The position numbers and the translations under genes are program-made. From Alentia gelatinosa (taxonomy: Eukaryota > Annelida > Polychaeta > Phyllodocida > Polynoidae), in assembly GCA_950022655.1 (NCBI GenBank), contig OX465587.1:29949716-30013715 (forward strand): DNA of 64,000 bases. The letters run 5' to 3'. The notes under the pieces were generated by a model. The model had not been told where the DNA came from and made no database searches. It worked only from the letters and a program-made list of their open reading frames with translations. This document shows positions 51,176 through 61,400 of the stretch, piece by piece; position 1 is the first letter of the stretch; each line of letters starts with the position of its first letter.

Positions 51176-51392
51176 TAAACAACGACATTTTAACATGAGT
51201 AGGGGATACATCGAATCCATAATTGTACCAAATATGAAGAAGATTGGCCAATTCGATCTTCTGATATTTGCTAGTCTTTTTCCGCTGTTGCTTGCACTGT
51301 TGGTACCGCTGTTGATGTCTGTCTAGGCCTAATGTCACGAGACTACTGAAACAGGTCCCTGGTGTAATTGTTTGGTTTCCTGCCGTTCACAG

Positions 51393-51485
51393 CCGTCTAA
51401 AGCTCTGAATATTCTGATCAGGAAGCTGAAGACGATCAACGACTCTTGTGGTGGAAGAAAAAGGACTACAAGGACACGTGACTGA
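51393..51485 (+). CDS. Possible terminal exon of an unidentified gene
   Basis: A good acceptor (TTTCCTGCCGTTCACAG) is followed by 30 codons with high-quality codon use, PSKALNILIRKLKTINDSCG then GRKRTTRTRD and TGA. The sequence after the stop is GC-richer and 3'UTR-like. No upstream exon was found and the peptide is not recognised, so this may be a chance acceptor. Confidence 0.3.
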   Translation, partial: PSKALNILIRKLKTINDSCGGRKRTTRTRD

Positions 51486-51489
51486 TAAG

Positions 51490-52079
51490 ACGTGATACCA
51501 CGTGACAAATGGCAGAGGGACCACGTGATCCCAGCTGTGATGACGTGGGACTACACTCTCCGTTCATGGATCCTGCGCCCAATGGGTGGGAATCTCAGCT
51601 TGGAGAGTGGTGTGGCTGGTTGCAGAAAGAGATAACATATCGCTCTTCTTGGGAACTTGGTCCCGGTTGAGCTTCTTTTTTTTATCATTTCCTTTTTCCT
51701 TTATTTTTCTTAACTGTTCCTGTTTTCTGTTTGTCAGCACCGTATATGCTCTAATCGACACCACATCTCTTATTTTCCTGGGTTTAGATTTCAGGTAACA
51801 AACAGGACTTTATGTGATCCCATCCAAAAGAACCCATCGAAAAGCTGTATTATACTTCTTCTTTTTTTATTGAGTCGGTTGGCTCACAGTGCTGTTGTGG
51901 TCTACCACCTTCCCATGTTACAGAGCGCAGAATAACTAATTGAACTAACTTTTGGGTTCATATGCTGTTATATACTAGTATTCTGCATAAAACATATAAT
52001 ACAATATGACATTACCAGATAGATAGGTGTAAATATATATAAATACAAAAATACAGAAATACACAAATTCTGTCCTCGA
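51490..52079. other. No secure feature
   Basis: Several CACGTG-type hexamers occur at 51470-51550 (GACACGTGAC, CCACGTGACA, CCACGTGATC). A 53-codon ORF starts at 51510. Pyrimidine-rich stretch 51670-51780. Confidence 0.35.
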
Positions 52080-52430
52080 TCTGATTTGTTCTAGCAACAA
52101 TTTCCCTTTAGAACTGGTGGCTGGCCCACCAAGTCCCACTCGACTAACGTGTGTCATTTTGTCCTCCACAGTATCATGGGCACGAAGCGCCACCTTTCTT
52201 GTATGTACCAGACGGAGGGCATCTCGTCTGGGGCCTACTTTAGGGATGCCGGTCAGGTTATGAAGTTCGTCGACAGTGTACACCATGGGACCCACTCCGA
52301 GACCGATTTTAAGTCCACGATTCTGCATTCGTTGCAGCTTATCCTGTTGTACCCTAGGTGCAAAAGAATGAAGTACACTAGCATAGTCTATCACTGGGAG
52401 AATGGTAGACTTTGTAAACGTGTATACGTG
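52080..52430 (-). pseudogene. LINE (non-LTR) reverse transcriptase C-terminal remnant
   Basis: The minus-strand reading frame gives TILPVIDYASVLHSFAP, then DKLQRMQNRGLKIGLGVG and a PRRDALRLVH block. This is the conserved region after the RT palm in Jockey/CR1/L2-type LINEs (P-x-hydrophobic-x-Y, KLQ-x-x-QNR, RR). The catalytic YxDD part is absent and the frame runs into AT-rich DNA, so this is a truncated relic. Confidence 0.7.
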
Positions 52431-52624
52431 TATGGTATATCGTTGTTGGCTGTATTTTACACTCTAACGTTCAGTTCAGCAATATCGGCGTTATTATGAA
52501 ATCATAACACCGTAATTCACCAAATACACCCTTTGTTTTATGTAATGGAAACGATTGTACAACATACTCAAAATTCTCATTGTTCCCAAAATGTTCGGCA
52601 ACTACATTGTAGATTAATTGTAAA

Positions 52625-52879
52625 TTGATAATAATTATGCTCGGAATGTTTTCCTGTTATTATTACATACTTACCATTATCATAGCTTATTTCACTGGTC
52701 ACGTGACTCCACACGGTACAGACTTACCACCGATTACAGAGACTCTTTTTCCCCACCCACCACACCCTTTCTTTTATGATCTCATCTCAACCATGGTGGT
52801 TATCGTATTGTGCTTCTCAACAATGAACATCAAGTTCCTCATTGACTTTTACCCCATTATATGTTACACTTTTGTCTGA
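52625..52879 (+). CDS. Possible exon or relic of a DRAM/TMEM150 (Frag1/DRAM/Sfk1) family gene
   Basis: The frame reads AYFTGHVTPHGTDLPPITET followed by a proline-rich stretch, FFYDLISTMVVIVLCFSTMN and a hydrophobic end. The order TM, GHV-x-P, LP-x-I-x-x-T, PP, F, TM resembles the first loop of DRAM-type proteins. An acceptor CCATTATCATAG precedes GCTTATTTCACTGG. No neighbouring exon (e.g. with the VANFQ block) was found and no donor is clear. Low certainty. Confidence 0.22.
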   Translation: MIIIMLGMFSCYYYILTIIIAYFTGHVTPHGTDLPPITETLFPHPPHPFFYDLISTMVVIVLCFSTMNIKFLIDFYPIICYTFV

Positions 52880-53135
52880 TATCACATCTGACATACGATG
52901 TTTTAAAATACTTTTAATTATGATTCACATTGTACATGTATCATTTTATAATAATTTATCATATAGATAATAAATGTATTATTGGCATTCCATGTTGTGT
53001 AATTATAATTGAACAAAGTTATGATGATCAATTTTGGCCGTCGATATCAGTAAGGGATGATCTAGTAACCCGCTTTGCCCCCGATACCGCATACCGCAGT
53101 GTAATCATAGTAATTATAAGGTTTAAATATTTTCT

Positions 53136-53450
53136 ATACCTGTGGTAGTAAATCCTACACGTACGGCCCGCTCCTACACATGTCGTATTTATATCCGTAC
53201 GACATCTAGGTGACGTACGGGGTATGTATATGTGGCGTACGGGGCATGTACAGTGGCGAAATAAAAAAACTCGCCCAGAAGCAAAGGTGAAAATTGGATA
53301 TTTCAAGGTATATGATAATACAAAGATAAGGATACTGTGTCTGTACATGATAAATACGCCTTAGAATTGACGATTAAAGGAACCTCTGCCTTTTATTGTC
53401 AATTTGACCATGCATTTAGCACTTACAGCCATAGTAACCCTGTTTCTGTA
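53136..53450. repeat. Foldback repeat family F, copy 3
   Basis: ACCTGTGGTAGTAAATCCTA to ACCCTGTTTCTGTATAACAC; the same as 27720-28060 with a diverged hairpin. Confidence 0.8.
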
Positions 53451-53467
53451 TAACACTAAAGGCCTCG

Positions 53468-54135
53468 CAACCATATTGGGGACTGAAAACTAGTTATTAT
53501 TTACTTGCTATACAAAATTTCTCATAACTTAGGCTGTAAAAGAGATACATATTTACAAAGGGTACCATATTAAACCAGAGATTATGGGCTTTATTGTCAT
53601 ACATACTTTGGATATATTGAGGTGGTTTATCTGTTTTCTTTTTTGACATATTTTCTCTGAAATCATGCTAAAAGTTAGGCAAAATGTTTGACTTCTAGAA
53701 TATGAGTGAAGATTCTATAGAATTCCATATGGAAGTAAAATCAAAGCCCAGGTTAATCAAGAAGAGATTTCTTTGAGGATCATTGTGATACCTCAACTTT
53801 TATTGTACTCATAGTAGAAGTCAAAATGGACTGTTTTGTTATCAAAATAGAAAAGTAGCAAAAAGCTTCTTTTTGTGATATGTGTCATATGTTAAAGCAT
53901 TGTTGTGATAGGCAGAAAATGGAGAAGTAAGGCTTTGTTGGAAATGATGCAATATTTTTACATTATAATTTCAGACAATGTTTTTCCTTTAGTTATTATT
54001 TACAAACAAATGCTTACTTAAACTAATTAGATAAGCAGCACAAGTCAATCTATAATAATCTTTAGGGAAACACTAATTGAATCCGGATCCCACCTTAGTC
54101 CCTAATATGCCTTCCTGACCTATATGCGTCTACGG
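53468..54135 (-). repeat. Dispersed repeat J, copy 2
   Basis: Inverse of 6500-7163, ending near CCTAATATGCCTTCCTGACC. Confidence 0.75.
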
Positions 54136-54469
54136 CACTAAAAGCCATATAGCATATTCCAGGGAAAATACATTTTAAAAAGGTGACCATCACACCCCTG
54201 CTCCCCCCCCCCACCTCCCACAAACCAGCGTAACTCTCAATGGGTTATTATTTGGCATGACACAGGTACATGAGCTGATCATCGGCGATCAGAAGCACAA
54301 CCAGCGAAAGGCTGTGGTCTCATTGCCTTCTCTCAAGGAAAGGAGATCAGAAAACTACAGTTCTAAATTAGGTTTTTTGTATGGCAGGATATGAATCCTA
54401 AGGATGAAATTATATATGTGAAAAAATATAAAAAGATGGTAGATTTGAATTTGGCACTACACAAGAATC

Positions 54470-54835
54470 TCACTCTCGTGGCCCTTCAGTCTCCAGTCCT
54501 AGGTCTGGGAGCTGTTTCAAAAGTCGGGAGGGTGCTAAACGAGAGTACTCATTGCCAATGCGAGAGGCCAACAATGGAACTTGAGGCGTCGCTGTAGAAG
54601 TGGAGGTGCCGCTCTCTATGGGATATGGGTATTAGTTTTGCTGCCGCTTTGATTTGAGGTGCCGCTCGCTGTTGCCGGCCTCTCGCTTTCAAAATGTGCA
54701 TGACGTGCCGCTGGCGAGACCTCACTCGACTTTTGAAACAGCTCCCTGGTTCACTATGTCTCTATGTGCGGGAAAAACTCCAAGCAGATCCGACGGAATT
54801 CTAACGCTTTATATGTGGTAGGTAAATAATGCAGA
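54470..54835 (+). repeat. Dispersed repeat T, interrupted copy
   Basis: CTCGTGGCCCTTCAGTCTCC to GGTCTG, then a MITE, then GTTCACTATGTCTCTATGTG; compare the intact copy at 22070-22225. Confidence 0.75.
54514..54746. mobile_element. MITE with CTG target duplication inserted in repeat T
   Basis: TIRs GGAGCTGTTTCAAAAGTCG and inverse CGACTTTTGAAACAGCTCC, flanked by CTG on both sides; the empty site in the other T copy has a single CTG. A 3-bp CWG target fits PIF/Harbinger. Interior has GAGGTGCCGCT subrepeats. Confidence 0.85.
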
Positions 54836-55108
54836 ATCACAATGTCAGTCACCCTTGATACAAGTTTAGCCACATGAATAACATTAGACAAAATTTCTCA
54901 ACGATCACCCCCGTAAATACTATGCCACAGTCAAGGCAGAGAGAATGTGAGATGATTTCATATGCGATTGACCAATCAGCGGCCAGGATTTAAGAGAAAA
55001 GACAAGACATCAACATGGAGATCTAAATGTTCCTAAAAGGATTTGCAAAATAATTTGAATTGTTCTGATAGTGTGTTGCTAATCAATGTCATTGAAGGGG
55101 TGATATAA

Positions 55109-55674
55109 AGCCCGGCGTCCACCTACTACGATATGGCTTCGATATGGTCTACGATGCACCTCCCGATAAAGAATCAAAATCACGTTGGAAGGTCATCTAA
55201 TATCGGGGCAGTTGACCACGTTTCTACGATTAGCCACCGATTAAAACCCCATACAATATGTGGTGGATTGGCATGTCTAGACATATGTCTACAATTTTGA
55301 ACCTTCTCGATATGGCCCGGCGTCCACCTACTACGATAGAATCGTAGACCTCCCGATATGGCACCGATACAAAATGTCAAAATCGGTGCCATATCGGGAA
55401 GGTGAAAAATCCAATCAGCCAATCCACCATGCCAATCCACCATGCGTTGTATGGGGTTTTTATTGGTGTCTAATCGCAGAGACGTGGTCAACTGCCCCGA
55501 TATTAGGTGACCTTCCGACGCGATTTTGATTTTTTATCGGGAGGTACATCGTAGACCATATCGGTGCCATATCGTAGTAGGTGGACGCCGGGCCTAAGTC
55601 TCCGATATTTGCTTTTTGTATCAGAGCCACATTGGTAGGTCTAAATTTCTATCGTAGTAGGTGGACGCTGGGCC
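55109..55674. mobile_element. MITE family A, two nested copies
   Basis: An outer copy (55109-55674) is interrupted by an inner one (about 55316-55594). The inner one starts GGCCCGGCGTCC and ends GGACGCCGGGCC followed by TAA, after which the outer sequence (TCTCCGATATTTGCTTTTTG) resumes. Confidence 0.85.
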
Positions 55675-55677
55675 TAA

Positions 55678-56659
55678 TAGTCACTCGGCTTTGCCTCGAT
55701 GATGATTGTAACGCATACAAACTCATAGAGTATTACAGATATTATTCTCGATCCAGTTCTACATAATCACCAAAGCATGACACTTTCAGAATTCTATATA
55801 CACCTCAGCTGCTCTTGGAATAGCTCCTGACTATTTTACTCAAATAACACTTTGGAGAATATATATAGCCTTCAACACATCCAGAATTCCAATTATGAGA
55901 TTCATTTAACGTAGCAGATGCACTTTTATCAGGCGTAACCTAGCATTCCAACCAGCATTTATGATTATGTAAAGACTTGTTATAAGATGGAGAATGTGGA
56001 ATATTCCTACAGGATAAAAAAAAAACAGGGTAACATTTTTTTTTAATCCTTGATAAAGTCCATGTAATGGATAAAACGTCGGTTCCTGAATAAAACGCCA
56101 ACACTAATAAAGGTATCTCGTGTAGTTGTACTGTTCTTCACTTGATATATATTTTTTTTTAAATAGGTATTGTATCAATCAGAATAAAGGCGGTTTACAA
56201 AATGTCCTCTTTATTTGTATTGCCAGCATACATTGCATGTACTATCAATATCGAGCCAAGTATCAAGACAATAATATATCAATATCAATTATCAAGGCTG
56301 CACCCTCCTTATATGTCTAGATCGCCATCATTGGCTTAAAGCAAAGTTCTAAAATATGTAGATTATATATTCCAGGACAATGATGCATATTTCTTACAGC
56401 AGGCAAGTTATTCTGTGAATGAAACGATTATTTGGGTATTACTACATACTCATTTCCATACAAGTCGTTGATCAATAACAAGAACTTTTCAATTGAAAAT
56501 CTATTCTCTCTTTTGTCAATCAAGTTGGAAAACAACCTATCCCAGCTAGGTTCTTTTAAGATGTTTGGAAATGTTCTACTTTGATATCATTTCTTTCACC
56601 GGATTACATTTCTTTACATGGTCTTAATTCACATTGACTTGACTGGATACATGCCATCA
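55678..56659. other. Mostly unassigned AT-rich DNA
   Basis: 55680-55745 resembles a short repeat also at 34075 and 60885 (CGGCTTTGCCTCGATGATGA type). Nothing else recognised. Confidence 0.4.
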
Positions 56660-56960
56660 TTGATGGGTTCATATAAATCTCCATAGACTTAACATGGGGG
56701 GGACTGTTTGCCACAGTTATGCCATAAAATACCTATATGCCACAGGTACATAAGGTTAAAAAAATGTTACAGGGTCGGACAAAATTTAAACGTCGCTCAA
56801 TTTCATATAATTGCTAACATGGCGTTTTTAATCTTCCACCACAGATATCACTCAGCTCCACTTCATGAAATCATTCCATGAAGACAATACATCATATGAA
56901 CAATCATATGAAATCTTGTGACGTTTCATGATATCATTCACCAAGTCCCATAGTTTTATA
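56660..56960 (-). repeat. Dispersed repeat S, copy 2
   Basis: Inverse of 19740-20070 with GATATCACTCAGCTCC and GTTATGCCATAAAATACC blocks. Confidence 0.65.
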
Positions 56961-57081
56961 TTCCAATTTCTCTGTTGAGCAATGAGCATGAGCTTTCCCT
57001 TGGCCTAACTGTCCAAGCTCGCTCCGCGTAACACTCCACGCGGGGCATCACTTAGTTACAACCAATTCAGTCACCACCATG

Positions 57082-57250
57082 CATAAATACACAATAATGA
57101 CTGGTTTCGTGTACAAGTCCCCATAATCTTCGAGTAGTTGATGCGAAGTATCATCCGAGCAATTAGCGAGGATAATACGTCGTTTACTACGAGATTACGG
57201 TCACACGTATAAAAAACCAGTTGTTATTGTATTTATTACCCACCTAGAAG
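57082..57250. repeat. Foldback repeat family E, copy 4
   Basis: Arms AATAATGACTGGTTTCGTGT / AAAACCAGTTGTTATTGTAT; more diverged than copies 1-3. Confidence 0.65.
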
Positions 57251-58254
57251 ATTAATAACAAGTCTTTTGCAATTAAAGATTTTCTGTAAGCCATTTAGTT
57301 CCAGACAGTTCCAGACATTGTCAAGCGTGGCAGTAATTCGGTGTAGACTTACACCTCGGACCTATATCTAAGTCCGTGCTTACACCAATAATATAGTGTG
57401 TTATGACAGCGATTTCACATGATGAGATTATTATGATTGATTCTAAATAATTAACATCGAATAAGCATTCAAAAAACCTATTTCAAAGTATATGATGGTT
57501 CGACTTCATTATGGACAGGAATATTTTTTCCAGAAACTCTTGCAGGAGGTTCTGACATGCCAGAATCTCCGAGTAGCCCATTCAAGATACCCTATACATT
57601 TCCTATGGAGACTCCGTAATAGGTGGGTAATAAACACTAAGTAAAGATATAGCGCAACATCTTGCTGAACTAGTTAGTCTGCAGTCATTGTGGTAACATT
57701 AATCAGCAATAAAGCTTGTAACGGGAACATGGCTTTCGACTCACTTCATTCACATTACTATCTTACCGTCTCAGATAGTAATGATAGTAACAATAGGCAC
57801 AGTATCGGGTACAGCAGTCACATATGATGAAATTTCTATTTGACCAACAGAAATTTCAATAGTTTCTTGGTTCCGATTAATGTAAGTGGGTGGTTTGGCA
57901 GAAGTTTGGTGCTAGAAATCACCCCTGTTTGTTTGGTGCCTTCCTCCAACTTTCGGACTTGCGAACTATTTCTTCAACAGCAAATTCCACCCATCTTGGA
58001 TTTGATGGAGGTGTTTTTTATCGGCGTATCTCTGGCTTCCGAGTTTCCACTTTGTTGTTATAAGTACCATAAAATCAGTCGGTGGTCCCCTATAAATTTA
58101 TCAATACCTAGACTCACCCGATGAAATTCCAACTTATGTATATTTCTCCTTGATTATTTCTTTCTTTAATACCGCGGTTATTTTTTTTAACAATTTTCAA
58201 GAAATTTCCTTCCTTTTTTTTCATAAAAAAAAAACTTGATGGAATTTCAACTCA
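57251..58254. other. Downstream of the DEG/ENaC gene; no feature secured
   Basis: This would hold the channel's 3'UTR on the minus strand. A-rich and T-rich runs at 58180-58235; no unambiguous polyadenylation signal. Confidence 0.4.
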
Positions 58255-58475
58255 TCATAAGCTTTGTGTAAATATTCCTCCCATACCCTTATACTTTGCA
58301 CTACTTTGCTTATTGTTAGATGACTTGAAGTCGTTCTGATTCGCCCTGCTTCTCCGTCTCTTCATGTGCTTCTCCCTGGCCACCTTCATTCCGGTGTGCA
58401 GAAAGATGTCCAGGATCTCAAAGACACTGATGGCACTAGCCCCGATGAAGAGACCGATCGAGCCACCGATATCGC
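58255..58475 (-). CDS. DEG/ENaC last exon: TM2 and cytosolic tail
   Basis: It encodes SDIGGSIGLFIGASAISVFE, the pore helix with the GAS filter, then a basic tail KHMKRRRSR and a Ser/Asn/Lys-rich end, stop TGA. Acceptor TTGATTTGCAG|GC. The intron just upstream is a 38-bp tandem array that repeats this acceptor context. Confidence 0.95.
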
Positions 58476-61400
58476 CTGCAAATCAATCAATAAGAGATCA
58501 ATACAGAGAATGCCTGAAAAACAATCAATAATAGATCAATACAGAAAATGCCGTAAAATCAATCAATAATAGATCAATACAGAGAATGCTTGCAAATCAA
58601 TCAATAAGAGATCAATACAGAGAATGCCTGCAAATCAATCAATAAGAGATCAACACAGAGAATGCCTGCAAATCAATAAATAATAGATCAATACAGAGAA
58701 TGCCGTAAAATCAATCAATAATAAATCAATACAGAGAATGCCGTAAAATCAATCAATGATAGATCAATACAGAGAATGCCTGCAAATCAATCAATAATAG
58801 ATCTATACAGAGAATGCATCGAGTGGGTAGGGGTTTCCAACCACTAAAATACCAATTGAAGACTAAAAAAGAAACCAACAACTTTTGGTCAAAGTCGTTG
58901 TTCTCCATGAGTTTGATGCGGAGTGATATGAATGAGGCGAGAGCCGAGTGAATATCACATAGCATTCAAACGAGTTGCACTTCTTTGTCCAAAACGAGTT
59001 GCTTTCTGTATTTATCTCACCCCTGTATACACTGAAAGGATAAACAGCACACAGGAATGGCTGATGCACAGGATATAAATCATGGAGAATGGACTGCAGT
59101 ACTTGTAGGGGCATGGAGAATGAGTTCCCAATGTTAAGCCTATGGACATTTATTCCAGGCGTGAGACGACTCCCGATGCTCTATGATGCCCGTTGAATGA
59201 TCTTGATTCGCACATGAAGACCCTTTTCCTTACCTCACACAGGGGTTATCGTTTAATAATGTTTAAGTTTGTTCACTAAGACAGCCTTAGCTGTCCATAA
59301 GGTTGTCCATTGGTGTTGAATAAAGTCTCTCTAAGGCCTCTCGTACCGCGTTTCCTTCGATGAAAATATCGCACGAGCTCGCAAGAGCGAGCGTAATATT
59401 ATTACTGAAAGAAACAAGGTACGAGAGGCCGTCCCAATAAGGTTAACAAGTTTCACTTGTATTATATACCTCTAAATATGAATGATTAGTAAAGAAAAAT
59501 CGGTTCATTACAATAAACGCCTACATATATAACGGTATATTTGGTAGTTGCACTATATTTCACCTTCTTTTTGGTAGAAGGTGTTTATTTCCATATGTAT
59601 AATACAATGATTCTTTTCCTTTGATTATACCTTAAATATACACGATTTGGTCACCTTGTGTATTTCAGGTGGTCTGTGTTCCAGCTCCCATAGTTTTTAG
59701 TTTTTATTTTGAACTTTTTATTTGGAAATTATTGACTAGGTAATGATACTTTTCAATTAGCTTGACTGTCTAATTAATTACCGTGTCTCCAAGTTGCCAC
59801 CATTTAACACTTTCTCTACTTGACAAGTCTCTACACGGTTAAAGGAGTCCTTTCTAGTGCTATTGAACTTTGTTATATTAGACCTTAGAAATTTATTTTT
59901 ATTCAAGAAATACAAATCTATGCATCTGACTGAAGCAAACTGAAAGAGACATGATTCAGCACTTACTCCACAAGTTGGTCATGTCGTAGGCAATCTGTTG
60001 AGTGATGGCTTCGTAGCTGAGAGCTCGCATGTAGATGTCCAGATTGAGGTAATTCTCTCTGCAACCAAGGATTTCAATTCATATGTCAGGAGAGTACTTA
60101 TATAGAACGACCTGACCATGCTGTACAAGATACAAAACGAGATGATATTTATGGTTCGTATGGACCGAGGCATTTATGCAGAATTCTGGACAAACCGTAA
60201 ATTATCATCGAGTTCTGTGACTTGTACAAGCATGGTAGGTCGTTATATATTTACTATATCCCCGAAATTAGGAAAAGTCATTAATTTATTTGGGCCTTAC
60301 AACTGATATTTTGATCAACGTATATGGGAAGGTGTTCCGTATTTTCCCGTACGGAACAGTGTTCCGTATGGTATTTTTACGTTATATGGCGAAACGGTGT
60401 GTATTACAGTACATACGGCATGGGTATATAGTAATATATGTAAACTGAAATGTTCATGCTGTCTATTAGAATGTGCGGGGTTATGTATGACCTATATGGC
60501 TACAACATGGACACTTATACACGTCTTTAGGAGAAGCGTATACACAATGGCAAGGAGGATTCAATTATTTACGCCAAATGATAGATATATACGCATGATG
60601 TATACATGTGTAAAACACGTTTTTCAAGCTGTATTTATAAACGTGTATGGGAAGATAGTCTGTACGGACCAGTGGTCCATACAGTATTTTTACGTTATAT
60701 GGCGTTATATGGCGAAACGGTGCGTATTTACAGTATATACAGCATGGGTATATAGTAATTCTAGAGAACGACCAGACCATGCTGTACAAGCTACAAAATG
60801 AGATGGGAATTTATAGTCCGCACAGAACGAGGCGTGTGGCCGAGTTTCGTGCAAAAGGTCAATTTTGGTCTGTCATCAAATAAATCTGTGCGTCTATATA
60901 AATAAACAACACTTTACTTTGGATGCACTGTATTCTTCATCGAGGCAAAGTCAAGTGTCGATTACAGTGCATAAATAGGCAAAAGAGGCCTGAAAGACAC
61001 TTTGAAGGAGACTTGAAAGAGATTTGAAAGAGGGGCTGCAAGTGGTGCCACATAAGGCCGTATTATTACTGACCTGTAAAGTATGGGACCGACATTCATG
61101 TTAACCATGTAGCTCAACTTCTACTATATAATTACGGATTATTGTATCTTGTTACTCTTGCTAGAAAACTGTGTGATTGCAAAATACCTATGTTATTAAA
61201 CTGGCTATCAAGTAGGGTATAGGCGATGCCATGAAAACCAGTTGCTGTGCCAACTGAGGCAACTGCCCCTTTAGAGGGTCTCCAAGGAACAAATATGTAA
61301 TGGTTATCAACGTAGAAAATTGTAAATCTAAGACCCAATAAAGAAACTGAAAAAAGGCCCTTTTCCATTGACCAATTTCCTGTCACCAATTTAAAGTCAG

